A stretch of 64,000 nucleotides of DNA from Nibrella saemangeumensis (GCF_039541915.1 NZ_BAABHD010000012.1:62001-126000); one strand, 5' to 3'; shown: positions 17,481 through 25,931, counted from the first letter of the stretch. The notes: generated from the sequence alone by a model not told the origin. Numbers and translations: made by a program.

Positions 17481-17981
17481 ATGAAGGTAAATCTTCGAAT
17501 TGCCACCGTAGACGATATTCCGGCTATCATTCGTATGCAGGAACAGACCTGGGAACCAACCTATCGGGAAATCTTATCCAGAGAGCAAATCGATTATATG
17601 TTTGACCGAATGTATTCGGATTCATCCCTAAAAGAGCAGATGACTCAGCTTGGGCATACCTTTGTGGTCGCAGAAGAGGACAGCGTTGTATTAGGATTTG
17701 CTTCCTTTAATCGCATCGATGCCACTAAGCAAGTATATAAACTCCAGAAAATATATGTGCTTCCCGGCACCCAGGGGAGTGGTGTTGGTCGGCTGCTGCT
17801 GGATGAGGTGGAATCTCAATGCCGGGAACGGGGTGGCCAAACGTTATGGCTGAACGTGAACCGCTACAACCGGGCCATAACTTTTTACAAACGTCAGGGT
17901 TTCAGCGTCCTCCGCGAAGAAGATATACCCGTGGGGCCGTACTGGATGAATGATTACCTGATGGAGAAGGCGTTGGAGTAG
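17481..17981 (+). CDS. GNAT-family N-acetyltransferase
   Basis: A 166-residue protein with a full GNAT domain. Acetyl-CoA binding is indicated by LQKIYVLPGTQGSGVGRLLL (motif A, with Q/RxxGxG/A), and the C-terminal part has LNVNRYNRAITFYKRQGF followed by a MEK end typical of the family. The N-terminus LRIATVDDIPAIIRMQEQTW is standard for single-domain members. The acceptor is unknown. The stop codon TAG at 17979-17981 is formed by the first unit of a heptad repeat. Confidence 0.88.
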   Translation: MKVNLRIATVDDIPAIIRMQEQTWEPTYREILSREQIDYMFDRMYSDSSLKEQMTQLGHTFVVAEEDSVVLGFASFNRIDATKQVYKLQKIYVLPGTQGSGVGRLLLDEVESQCRERGGQTLWLNVNRYNRAITFYKRQGFSVLREEDIPVGPYWMNDYLMEKALE

Positions 17982-18101
17982 GCAGTTCTCAGTAAGCAGT
18001 CTTCAGTAGGCAGTAGGCAAAAAGAAAGGCCACCGAATAGTGACCCCAAAAAATTGGCAATTTGTAAACTGCCCACTGCCTACTGAGAACTGCCAACTGC
18101 C
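17976..18101. repeat. Heptad-based inverted repeat (GTAGGCA/GTTCTCA type)
   Basis: The left side reads GTAGGCA, GTTCTCA, GTAAGCA, GTCTTCA, GTAGGCA, GTAGGCA. The core pair 17981-18000 / 18075-18094 matches at 19 of 20 positions. It overlaps the stop codons of both convergent neighbours and encodes the last six residues (AVGSSQ) of the rhodanese protein. Confidence 0.88.
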
Positions 18102-19051
18102 AGCTCACTCCGCTTCCGGCTCAGGTAGCCCAGGAATGGCGTATAATGATGCGTGGGCTTCTGGTAATAGCCGGTTCCGTCGTATAGGCGTTTGTCGGGG
18201 GCGGTAAAGCAGGCGTCGGAGCAGGTTCCTTCGTACTGCCAGCCGCACGCTTCGCAGAGTGGCATGTGGTTGTTGCAACCGGCGTTGGCGCAGTTGACCA
18301 TCCGGTCGCTGGGCGTACCACAACGGTAGCAGGTTGAAATTACTTTCGGATTCACCTTGTTGACATCCACCGTCAGGCGGTTATCAAATACATAGCACTT
18401 ACCTTCAAAGTCTTCACCGCCTGCTTCCAGGCCGTATTTGATGATACCACCGTGGAGCTGGTAAACGTTTTCGAAACCTTGCTCCAGCAGAAAGGCACTG
18501 GCTTTTTCGCATTTGATACCACCGGTGCAATACGTAATGATGGTCTTGTCTTTCAGGTGCTCAATTTCGTGCATATGCTCCGGTAATTCGCGCAGGTTCT
18601 CCATATCGAAAGTAATGGCTCCTTTGAATTTGCCGACGGTATGCTCATAATTAGAGCGCATATCAATCAGGACCACATCCTCCTGGTCTTTCAGCTTTTT
18701 GAACTCATCAGGTTCCAAATGGGTACCGGTGCGTTTGAGCGGATCGACGGGTAAGTCAGAATTTACAATTTCTTCTTTCAGGCGCACATGCAACTTCTTG
18801 AAGGCATGTGTATCGTGTTCCTCCACTTTGAAGTCGATAGCAGCAAAGCGGGGATCAGCCTTCAGCGTATCTATGTAGGTCTGGCAATCTGTAGCCAGGC
18901 CGGACACAGTTCCGTTAAGGCCCTCCGGAGCGACAATGATGCGGCCAAGCAGGTTAAGCCGGAGACAAAGCTGGTGATGCTCGTCGCAGTAATGCTCCGG
19001 GTTTTCAATGGGCGTGTAGATGTAGTATAAAAGAACGCGGTACGGTTTCAT
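18080..19051 (-). CDS. trhO: tRNA uridine(34) hydroxylase, rhodanese domain (YceA)
   Basis: A 323-residue protein. The N-terminal domain starts KPYRVLLYYIYTPIENPEHY and is acylphosphatase-like (UPF0176 N-terminal). The central rhodanese domain has VLIDMRSNYEHTVGKFKGA and the active-site loop YCTGGIKCEKASAFLLEQGF. The C-terminal region carries cysteine pairs (CYRCG, NCANAGCNNHMPLCEACGW, CSDAC) likely to bind zinc. E. coli TrhO makes 5-hydroxyuridine at tRNA position 34 with oxygen. A start 29 codons upstream is possible; the ATG at 19051 fits the family. The C-terminal AVGSSQ is read from an intergenic repeat, so the native end has probably been replaced. Confidence 0.93.
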   Translation of the reverse strand: MKPYRVLLYYIYTPIENPEHYCDEHHQLCLRLNLLGRIIVAPEGLNGTVSGLATDCQTYIDTLKADPRFAAIDFKVEEHDTHAFKKLHVRLKEEIVNSDLPVDPLKRTGTHLEPDEFKKLKDQEDVVLIDMRSNYEHTVGKFKGAITFDMENLRELPEHMHEIEHLKDKTIITYCTGGIKCEKASAFLLEQGFENVYQLHGGIIKYGLEAGGEDFEGKCYVFDNRLTVDVNKVNPKVISTCYRCGTPSDRMVNCANAGCNNHMPLCEACGWQYEGTCSDACFTAPDKRLYDGTGYYQKPTHHYTPFLGYLSRKRSELAVGSSQ

Positions 19052-19228
19052 ATCAGGTAGCTGCCTGTTTTTCAATACAAATATACAAAAAGGCTTGCAG
19101 ATGCCCTGAAAACACTGTTCAGGCCCTGGGGGTTTCATTAAAAGTTAGGTGAAAAAGTTGTGAGCCTGATGTTAGGTATTCAGAGGTTCATTGTGGAGAT
19201 TCGCAACCCCAAAACCTAACTTGTCTGT

Positions 19229-19843
19229 ATGCATATAGCAATTACCGGAAATATTGGTGCCGGCAAAACTACGCTGGCTTATAAACTGGCCGAGCATTAT
19301 GGCTGGGATGTTCTGTACGAAGCCGTGGAAGGCAATCCGTACCTGGCCGACTTCTATGAAGACATGGAGCGGTGGGCGTTCAACCTGCAGATTTATTTTC
19401 TGAACAGCCGCTTTGAGCAGGTTAAAACCATTCGTGACGCGGAGAAAAGCGTAGTGCAGGATCGGACCATTTACGAAGACGCCTACATTTTTGCCAAAAA
19501 CCTGTACGAGAGCGGCAACATGTCGGAACGGGATTACCAGACCTACAGTAAACTATTCGAGAGTATGCTGAGTTTGGTGCAACCGCCGGACCTGATGATT
19601 TACCTCCGTGCCGACCTGCCAAAACTAATCAGCCAGATCCGGAAGCGGGGCCGTTCGTTTGAGCAGTCAATCAGTGAGAGTTATCTCGGTAGCCTAAACG
19701 AACTGTACGAAGAATTTGCCCGGAACTACACAGCGGGGCCGCTGGTGGTGCTGGATGTAAATGAGTTGGATTATGCGTCCAGACTGGAAGATTTTAAATT
19801 CGTAGTAGATAAGATTGATACAAGTTTAGCAATGAAGGTGTAG
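19229..19843 (+). CDS. Deoxynucleoside kinase
   Basis: A 204-residue nucleotide-salvage enzyme. The P-loop is GNIGAGKTT (residues 7-15); YEAVEGNPYLADFYEDMERW, DRTIYEDAYIFA (DR-E motif) and LRADLPKLISQIRKRGRSFE (lid arginines) are conserved in the dNK/dGK family. It phosphorylates a deoxynucleoside at the 5' position; specificity cannot be read from the sequence. It is a single gene, divergent from trhO and ended by a 24-bp palindrome just after the stop. Confidence 0.92.
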   Translation: MHIAITGNIGAGKTTLAYKLAEHYGWDVLYEAVEGNPYLADFYEDMERWAFNLQIYFLNSRFEQVKTIRDAEKSVVQDRTIYEDAYIFAKNLYESGNMSERDYQTYSKLFESMLSLVQPPDLMIYLRADLPKLISQIRKRGRSFEQSISESYLGSLNELYEEFARNYTAGPLVVLDVNELDYASRLEDFKFVVDKIDTSLAMKV

Positions 19844-19846
19844 ATA

Positions 19847-19898
19847 TATTAGTAACGATAAAAGGTCTCTATAAAGAGACCTTTTATCGTTACTAATA
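19847..19898. terminator. Bidirectional terminator, perfect 24-bp palindrome
   Basis: Arms 19847-19870 and 19875-19898 with a 4-base loop; the inner stem AAAAGGTCTCT has flanking A/T runs that serve as a T-tract in either direction. It lies between the convergent deoxynucleoside kinase and lipoprotein genes. Confidence 0.88.
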
Positions 19899-19912
19899 AA
19901 GATTGAATAAAT

Positions 19913-20644
19913 TTAGGGGGTAACAACGCCATCTACAGTGGTAGAAATGGGATAGAATCTCAATTGCAGGAGCTTCAGCCCTTGGTTATCATATTCCCAG
20001 AAGAAACCATACAGTCGCTCATCGAAAATTGGATATCTTCCGGCTTTCAAGGTATAGTCAATTACACCGTCATCATCTGTATCTAGAGCAACATCAGTCA
20101 GAATTGTTACATATAGTAGCTCAGCGCTAACGTTTGTGAACTTTTTGAAATTCGAGGCATCAAACGTGATTCCGTCGCAGTCCAATTCTACGGCAATTTC
20201 CTCACCATCAACCACCACACCATCGGCACAAGTTGTCAAGGTAGCGTTTCCTCGTTGATTACCGGGTACACGGGCAAATACAGAGTAAGTTGTAGTACCA
20301 TCAGACTCTGGATCTGGATCAGGCAATGTAAAGGAAGCACCATTGGCGTCAGTTCCGTTAGCATCCGTAACCTGGAAATCGGTACCTGGATACAGATTAA
20401 TTCTGGTTTTTCCGTCCAGAGCTACAAAAATGCGGCCACCATTGTTACCAGTCATATCGGCAGATTTGCCTTTTGGTACACCAATAATGTTAAGGTTGTA
20501 GTGAGCACCGGTAGGAGCACCGTTACCAACACGGGCAGAAGCTTGTGTACGGCTAGGGGTTAAGGTTGTAGACTCATCTGAGCAAGAAGCAAAGATAGCT
20601 AGGGCGGGCATCGCAAGGGCCGTCAAAATTGACAATTTTTTCAT
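19913..20644 (-). CDS. Hypothetical secreted lipoprotein
   Basis: A 243-residue protein. The signal peptide ends with IFASC (cysteine at residue 21), a lipoprotein cleavage site, followed by a serine/threonine-rich linker. The mature part is acidic and beta-rich (for example DLPDPDPESDG-like and LDTDDDGVIDYTLKAGRYPI segments) with a cysteine pair (LTTCADG, VELDCDG) that could form a disulfide. I do not recognise a family. It seems lower in GC than its neighbours, with a long AT-rich stretch upstream, which may indicate recent acquisition. Location at the outer membrane is inferred from the lipobox. Confidence 0.75.
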   Translation of the reverse strand: MKKLSILTALAMPALAIFASCSDESTTLTPSRTQASARVGNGAPTGAHYNLNIIGVPKGKSADMTGNNGGRIFVALDGKTRINLYPGTDFQVTDANGTDANGASFTLPDPDPESDGTTTYSVFARVPGNQRGNATLTTCADGVVVDGEEIAVELDCDGITFDASNFKKFTNVSAELLYVTILTDVALDTDDDGVIDYTLKAGRYPIFDERLYGFFWEYDNQGLKLLQLRFYPISTTVDGVVTP

Positions 20645-21139
20645 GAAACTTGTAGAGAGTGATTAAATGATAAATGAATAATGAGTAACGTTACCGGGGC
20701 TAAATTATAGGTATGCATTTAGATTTTCTAGTAGTTCTCTAATTTTTTTCTAAAGTTAAATTAATGTTATGTGACCTACTTAGGCATTTTATATCTTAAA
20801 TGGTAAATTTTTAAATAAATTTTGCTAAGTTAATTAACTGAAATGCAATGTATTCAGTAAATATTACTAAGTATTATTCGCTAAAGTCATATCCTATGTT
20901 CAACCGGCCATTAAGCTTTGCTTCAATTTATTTAATGGTATGGAAAGCGCACTACGACGAGAAATAGGAACGCCTGGCGGTATGAGAAGGTAAATCTGGA
21001 TGAAGCAAGGAGCCGGAGCCGAATAAACTACTATCAAAAGGGTGTCAATTCAAAAAGCAAAAAGCCAGACTTTTGCCTGGCTCATACTGACCGGGAAAAC
21101 CCGGTCCAAAAATTGAAACTGCGAAATTCCAAGAAGTTG
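20645..21139. other. AT-rich intergenic region upstream of the lipoprotein gene
   Basis: About 495 bases. The part nearest the lipoprotein gene (20700-20900) is strongly AT-rich with no open frame of note. The distal part holds the tRNA-Leu terminator. No coding sequence is supported. Confidence 0.5.
21063..21082 (-). terminator. Rho-independent terminator of tRNA-Leu
   Basis: Stem AGCCAG / CTGGCT; on the minus strand it is followed by TTTTTGCTTTTTG. It lies ~60 bases beyond the 3' end of tRNA-Leu. Confidence 0.75.
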
Positions 21140-21221
21140 TGACCACGGGGAGACTCGAACTCCCATGCCTTGCAGCACCACCCCCTCAAGATGGCGTGTC
21201 TACCAGTTTCACCACGTGGCC
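21140..21221 (-). tRNA. tRNA-Leu (anticodon GAG)
   Basis: An 82-base class II tRNA with a long variable arm. The acceptor stem GGCCACG pairs with CGTGGTC (one G-U), discriminator A. The anticodon loop is CTTGAGG within an arm like that of other bacterial tRNA-Leu(GAG). The T-loop GTTCGAGTC is canonical. CCA is not encoded. Confidence 0.93.
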
Positions 21222-21496
21222 ATTGAAATTATCTGGGTGCAAAAGTAATGGTTACCGGTAAAAAAGACAAGAGGTAACACATGAAACTTTATTGACAATA
21301 GAAGCCGCACAGGCGTTTTGCGTGCTTTTAACAGGTAATCAATGACTTGGCTTTCCTGCTGCGAATTCACCACCTGACGATTCCTTTTGTGTGAGAACGT
21401 GAATGCTGTTTTAAGCGCAAATTTCCACCGGTGCAACGAGAAAAAAGTCCCGGAATTTTCGTAAATTCAGCCTTTCAACGCATCAAAATTATAAGT

Positions 21497-21871
21497 ATGG
21501 CACTGGAATTAACGGGAAAATTAGTGAAGGTCATGCCGGAGGTGACCGGACAGGGAAAAAATGGAGCCTGGAACAAACAGGAGTTTGTGATCGAAACCAT
21601 TGACCAGTTCCCGAAGAAAGTTTGTATGACCGCCTGGGGCGAAAAAGCCAACGATCTGAAGCAGTTCACCAACGGCGATACCCTTAAAGTAACGGTAAAC
21701 ATAGAGTCCCGCGAGTACAACGATCGCTGGTATACCGACGTACGCGCCTGGCGTATCGAACTGCTGGAAGGCGAAACCATTCGTCCGGATCAGCCTAAAG
21801 CAGCTGCGCAGCCGGCCGGAACTCCCTTTGGCGTAACGTTTGAAGAAGAAGGCAGCGATCTGCCATTCTGA
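21497..21871 (+). CDS. DUF3127 protein with SSB-like C-terminal tip
   Basis: A 124-residue protein. DUF3127 is a Bacteroidota family with an OB-like fold; here ELTGKLVKVMPEVTGQGKNG, KQEFVIETIDQFPKKVCMTA, DTLKVTVNIESREY and WYTDVRAWRIE are its core. A proline/alanine-rich linker leads to an acidic C-terminus ending GSDLPF, closely resembling the DDIPF tip by which SSB recruits repair proteins. A role in binding single-stranded DNA is inferred from this, not established. A longer frame begins at 21431; the ATG at 21497 matches the family start. Confidence 0.87.
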   Translation: MALELTGKLVKVMPEVTGQGKNGAWNKQEFVIETIDQFPKKVCMTAWGEKANDLKQFTNGDTLKVTVNIESREYNDRWYTDVRAWRIELLEGETIRPDQPKAAAQPAGTPFGVTFEEEGSDLPF

Positions 21872-21886
21872 TTCCTAAATATAACC

Positions 21887-21920
21887 CACAGAAAAGCCCC
21901 AGCAATGAGGCTTTTCTGTG
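21887..21920. terminator. Terminator hairpin between DUF3127 and tRNA-Lys
   Basis: Perfect 12-bp stem (CACAGAAAAGCC with its complement) and a 10-base loop. It can serve the DUF3127 gene from the left and the tRNA-Lys transcript from the right. Confidence 0.75.
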
Positions 21921-21981
21921 AATACGAAATGAGGTTGCTAAAAACAGAAAACCACAGCGTGGGGCTGTGGCGATGTTTTGG

Positions 21982-22054
21982 TGATCCGGCTGGGACTCGA
22001 ACCCAGGACCCATACATTAAAAGTGTATTGCTCTACCAACTGAGCTACCAGATC
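21982..22054 (-). tRNA. tRNA-Lys (anticodon TTT), copy 2
   Basis: 73 bases: acceptor GATCTGG with CCGGATC (one U-G pair), discriminator A, D-arm TAGCTCAGTTGGTAGAGCA, anticodon loop CTTTTAA, T-arm GGGTTCGAGTCCC. Identical in sequence to the copy at 22145-22217; CCA is not encoded. Confidence 0.95.
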
Positions 22055-22058
22055 TTCA

Positions 22059-22140
22059 GGAGTTAAGAATTAAGAGGGAAGAGTTATGAGTTGCTTTATG
22101 TCGCAAAAGAATTAATTCTTAATTCATAACTCTTCACTCA
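22059..22140. repeat. Heptad-based repeat between the two tRNA-Lys genes
   Basis: The left side reads GAGTTAA, GAATTAA, GAGGGAA, GAGTTAT, GAG. Segment GAAGAGTTATGA (22078-22089) pairs with 22124-22135, and TTAAGAATTAA (22063-22073) with 22112-22122. Because the pairing partners occur in the same order on both sides, the two helices cannot form as one nested hairpin. Confidence 0.8.
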
Positions 22141-22144
22141 TTTG

Positions 22145-22217
22145 TGATCCGGCTGGGACTCGAACCCAGGACCCATACATTAAAAGTGTATTGCTCTACC
22201 AACTGAGCTACCAGATC
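22145..22217 (-). tRNA. tRNA-Lys (anticodon TTT), copy 1
   Basis: 73 bases, the same sequence as the copy at 21982-22054. It is the promoter-proximal copy, so both may be processed from one transcript. Confidence 0.95.
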
Positions 22218-22296
22218 TACTATATTTGTGATTCGGGTGATCTTCACATGAAGCCTTCCCGAATCGCGATGCAAAAGTATCTGTTTCTACGATTTA

Positions 22297-23016
22297 ATGC
22301 AAGTCCGTTTTCTTAAAAAAAGTCTATTTTTTTGCTTCCTGCTGAGTTTCCGGGCCTTAGCTCAGCCAGATTATGTACGCACGGCCGACTCCCTGTTTGC
22401 GGCCGGTGTACCTGAGGAGGCTGCGCTTTTGTACGAACAAGCGCTCGCCGATGGGAAACCAGCTACCGATGCCATGCTGCTTAAATTGGCTTATGCCTAT
22501 GAGAAAAAAGGTGATGTCCCCAGGCTGCTTTATTTTCTGCAGGTTTACTTCGACCGCCATCCCGATGAACAGGTGCTGCGCCGGATGAGTGATATAGCAC
22601 GGGTTAACGGGCTGACAGGGTATGAGACGGATGACCTGAATTACTTCTATTTCTTTTACAAACAGTATGGCCTATACCTGCAATTGCTGTTGCTTGGCTT
22701 GGGACTATATGTTTTTCTGGTTCTGATTACCAAAATGTTTCAGAAGCAGCCCATTCTTCAGCGGCACAAGTGGGTATTGCTGCTTTACCTGACCGGCCTG
22801 CTGGTGTTTGTAAACCTACCTGAGGGGTATCAGTCGGGGGTAACCAGCCACGACCGGGTGTTGCTGCGCAATGAGCCCTCCGGAGCTGCTCCCGTGGCCG
22901 AAACCATCGGACGCGGGCATAAAGTCAATATTCTTGGCAGTAAGGATATCTGGCTGCGGATTTTCTGGAACAATCACCTGTATTACATCCGGAAAGATAA
23001 TATCTGGGTGATCTGA
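22297..23016 (+). CDS. Membrane protein with TPR-like and SH3-like domains (BatE-like)
   Basis: A 239-residue protein. A signal peptide (residues 1-23, cleaved after ALAQ) is followed by a TPR-like pair (FAAGVPEEAALLYEQALADG, DAMLLKLAYAYEKKGDVPR). Two transmembrane helices lie at about 125-145 and 160-175. The C-terminal ~55 residues form an SH3-like domain (DRVLLRNEPSGAAPVAETIG, then KVNILGSKDIWLRIFW). The layout is like the BatE component of Bacteroidota aerotolerance operons, but no BatA-D genes are nearby, so no function is assigned. It stands alone downstream of tRNA genes on the other strand. Confidence 0.75.
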   Translation: MQVRFLKKSLFFCFLLSFRALAQPDYVRTADSLFAAGVPEEAALLYEQALADGKPATDAMLLKLAYAYEKKGDVPRLLYFLQVYFDRHPDEQVLRRMSDIARVNGLTGYETDDLNYFYFFYKQYGLYLQLLLLGLGLYVFLVLITKMFQKQPILQRHKWVLLLYLTGLLVFVNLPEGYQSGVTSHDRVLLRNEPSGAAPVAETIGRGHKVNILGSKDIWLRIFWNNHLYYIRKDNIWVI

Positions 23017-23174
23017 TCACCAGGCATTTCGCTGCCCGGTCAGATTTCGCCGGTTCTGGTGGGAAAAAAACCGGCAAACCAGTTTATAAAATGCCAAACG
23101 GCCATCACTCGGGAATCTAAACAAAAATAGTATACTTGCGCTATAAACACGAAGACTACCCCAATTCCACATTT

Positions 23175-23639
23175 ATGAAACGGAAATCGTTCCTGCTCTT
23201 ATTACCGGCTTTTTTGGTGGGCACCCTTACATTTACCGCCTGCGAAAATGATAATGATCCGGATTTACGTGACACCTTAAACATTGTCTCCACACTAAGT
23301 GGACGGGATGTACTTCCCCCTAATGCCAGTTCAGCCACCGGTCGGTTTGAAGGACAATATAATAAAACTACCAGGGTGTTAACCTATACCATTACGCACC
23401 AGGGTGTAACCCCTACGTACATCAACCTGCACCGGGCGGTTCAGGGTACTAATGGGCCCGTTGAAATTCCGTTGTCCAGTTCAGCGACATCGCCGGTAAC
23501 GGGAACTCTAACGTTGACGCCCGCTCAGGAAAATGACCTGATTTTTAGCAACTACTATGTCCTGATCGGCTCGAAAACCTATCCGGATGGAGAGCTTAGA
23601 GGAACCCTTCAGATTGATCGGGCCACCCCAACTCAGTAG
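23175..23639 (+). CDS. CHRD-domain lipoprotein
   Basis: A 154-residue protein. The signal peptide ends FTACEN, a lipobox with cysteine near residue 23. The mature part is a CHRD domain: LSGRDVLPPNASSATGRFEG, LTYTITHQGVTPTYINLHRA and the C-terminal SKTYPDGELRGTLQI. CHRD domains are small immunoglobulin-like modules first seen in chordin; in bacteria their role is unknown. The ATG at 23175 was chosen because it directly precedes the signal peptide. It is convergent with the T9SS-B protein gene. Confidence 0.88.
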   Translation: MKRKSFLLLLPAFLVGTLTFTACENDNDPDLRDTLNIVSTLSGRDVLPPNASSATGRFEGQYNKTTRVLTYTITHQGVTPTYINLHRAVQGTNGPVEIPLSSSATSPVTGTLTLTPAQENDLIFSNYYVLIGSKTYPDGELRGTLQIDRATPTQ

Positions 23640-23684
23640 CAACGCATACCAGTTGGTGACCTCGCAGGTATTCGGCTTGTGGGG

Positions 23685-25931
23685 TTACCTCAATAAACTT
23701 ACTCCGCCTTTATACACTCGCCGGGTATACTGGATGCTGTAGTAGTACACCCCTGCCGGTATGTCTTCCCCAAGCCATTTAAATTGCCGGTCGGTCGAAT
23801 AATACACCCGTTTACCCCATCGGTTGACAATTTCTACCGATCGGAACTGCTCCGAACAGTTGTCAAGGGGCAGTTCCGGTACGGCAAAGTAGTCATTGAC
23901 ACCATCATTATTGGGCGTAAAAACATTGGGTACCGTTATGTCGTAATCAACCGGTAGGTTTTTCAGCGTGAAGGTGACCGTTGTGGTATCTTTGTTTTTG
24001 GGCTGACAACTCCGGTCATCGGCTACAAAGTCGAGCGTAAAGGTAGCTTCGTCTTTTCCTTCGAGAAGGGCACAGGTGGGATTCCAGCGGAATGTCGACT
24101 GAAGCGTGGGCAAGCCGGTTTTATCGGTGAATTCCATGCCCAGGTCCTGCCAGTTAAACCCCTGGCCCTGGGCCAGCAGACGCAGGGTATCCCGATCCTG
24201 ATCATTGGCCAGGACATCAAATACCACTGCGCTCTCTGGCGACCCACCCGGTATGACCGTCATTTCAATGGCCGGTTTTCCCAAAGTAGTTGCTACTGAG
24301 GGCGGCTGGCCGGGAGTCCCTCTGGCCGTTAGCTGCACCGTCACGGTATCACGCAGGTTCCGCTCACACCGGGTATCGGTCACAATAAAATCGACGGTGT
24401 AATTGCCGACCTGGGTACAAACCGGCTTCCACTGAAACACTTGTGCCACATTGCCGGTACCTGATACTGGGGCAAACGTCATTCCTGCCTGCGCCAGCGA
24501 GAATCCTCGCCCTACTGCCTGAAGGGTAATAAAATCGTTATCGGGATCGGTGCCGAACGCGTTGAAGGTCAGCGATGTGCCTACTGTTACCTGACCCCGG
24601 TTGTTCAGCAGGTCGGTTCGCGCTGTGGGTTTGCGGTTATCGTCCGGACTGATGTTGAGCCGGACGACCAGCGTATCGGAGAGTCCCTGCGGACAGCCTT
24701 CGTCGGTGGCCAGAATAACTAGTGTAATGGGAGTGCCGTCGCCCGGACCAACGCACCGGCCAAAGCAGAATTCGGCGCGGAGGGTATCGCGGTCGGTGCG
24801 GGTCAGCAATTCGCCGGGGGTTATTTTCAGATCCGGCAGCGAGCCACTCAGGTTGAATAATTGGATGCGCTGGTTGGGGTTCGGGTCGGTTATTAATAGA
24901 CTCAGGCAGTTTGCTTCTTTTTCGGAAATGGTCAGTACCGTACCTTCTTTGTAAAAAGCATTCTGTCCCTCGGGCCGCAGCAGAATTCTGGGTGCGTCAT
25001 TAAGCGGACACTCAATAACGCGCAACTGGAAATCCCGGCGAACCAATCCAATCCCTTGCCGGGCCGCACCGGGTGCCGGCCGCCGGTATTCCTCAACCTG
25101 CACGGAAAACACAAAAAGCCCGATCCGGTTAGCCGTCACGGTCAGTAAACCCGTTCGGCTATCTACCCGTAGCGGGGCCGGGCCTGGAATTACGTTCTGC
25201 AGGTCAATGCCCGTGCTCCAGTTTACGCCCGGATACGGGCCGGGACTGGAAATCTGTGGGTTCGGCTGGTTCTGGTTGCTAAATCCGTTATACGGTGTTA
25301 CCAGGGTGTAAACCAGACTATCCCCATCGGGGTCTTTCGCGCTGAAATCAAACGTAAACGGTCGGTTCAAACAGATATAATCCCCTTTGGCGGTACCAAA
25401 CACCGGCGAGGAGTTAATAAATGACGATTGGTTGTTCCAGGGGGCGGCAAATTCCAGGTAAAAGGCAGAACCGGCTCCGCCCGGATTGACAATATTGGTT
25501 ACGGTTCCGTTGCGGCAGCAGCGCTCCCAAACCATGTAGTAGCCGCCGGCATCGTTGAATGTCTGGGCAAAGGTAACGTCCCGGGTGTACTTGATAAGCC
25601 GGGTGCGGAGATTACTGATGGCGCAGGCGGGTACGCTGTAGTTGACCAGTTGGTTGCTGATGCGGAATAGTTCGATAGATCCCATCAGGGCGTTATCCCG
25701 CTTCCGATAAACAAAGACGTTGATGGTAACATCCTCGGCACCCGGGTTGCCGTTTATGTCGTCAAAGTAAAGATTCAGGTTGATACGGTGGGTAAAGGCG
25801 CTTCCGACCGGCTGTCTTTGAAACTCCAGTTCCCCACCTACTATATGCGTGGCAAAAGCCTGGGCGGAAAACAGGATCATCAGGTAGACTATCAGCCACT
25901 TACCAGCATAAGTAGGGTAGTATTGTTTCAT
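23685..25931 (-). CDS. Large surface protein with T9SS type B sorting domain
   Basis: A 748-residue protein. The signal peptide (residues 1-27, ending QAFA) is followed by THIVGGELEFQRQ, a start typical of Cytophagales surface proteins. The middle consists of beta-sandwich repeats with paired cysteines and SDTDNDP-like acidic loops (for example GTDPDNDFITLQAVGRGF and NDQDRDTLRLLAQGQGF, two homologous repeats ~110 residues apart). The C-terminal ~80 residues are the gliding-motility-associated (CHU_C) domain: VPNVFTPNNDGVNDYF, VEIVNRWGKRVY, PAGVYYYSIQY. This directs export by the type IX system. An adhesive or structural surface role is inferred. Confidence 0.9.
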   Translation of the reverse strand: MKQYYPTYAGKWLIVYLMILFSAQAFATHIVGGELEFQRQPVGSAFTHRINLNLYFDDINGNPGAEDVTINVFVYRKRDNALMGSIELFRISNQLVNYSVPACAISNLRTRLIKYTRDVTFAQTFNDAGGYYMVWERCCRNGTVTNIVNPGGAGSAFYLEFAAPWNNQSSFINSSPVFGTAKGDYICLNRPFTFDFSAKDPDGDSLVYTLVTPYNGFSNQNQPNPQISSPGPYPGVNWSTGIDLQNVIPGPAPLRVDSRTGLLTVTANRIGLFVFSVQVEEYRRPAPGAARQGIGLVRRDFQLRVIECPLNDAPRILLRPEGQNAFYKEGTVLTISEKEANCLSLLITDPNPNQRIQLFNLSGSLPDLKITPGELLTRTDRDTLRAEFCFGRCVGPGDGTPITLVILATDEGCPQGLSDTLVVRLNISPDDNRKPTARTDLLNNRGQVTVGTSLTFNAFGTDPDNDFITLQAVGRGFSLAQAGMTFAPVSGTGNVAQVFQWKPVCTQVGNYTVDFIVTDTRCERNLRDTVTVQLTARGTPGQPPSVATTLGKPAIEMTVIPGGSPESAVVFDVLANDQDRDTLRLLAQGQGFNWQDLGMEFTDKTGLPTLQSTFRWNPTCALLEGKDEATFTLDFVADDRSCQPKNKDTTTVTFTLKNLPVDYDITVPNVFTPNNDGVNDYFAVPELPLDNCSEQFRSVEIVNRWGKRVYYSTDRQFKWLGEDIPAGVYYYSIQYTRRVYKGGVSLLR

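Noticed and set aside
17976..18101. Possible short CRISPR array
   Set aside because: The units are 7 bases long without spacers, form an inverted rather than direct array, and no cas genes are present.
20255..20563. A 102-codon frame on the plus strand
   Set aside because: It is antisense to the lipoprotein gene, is rich in serine, threonine and valine without domain features, and lacks a promoter or start context.
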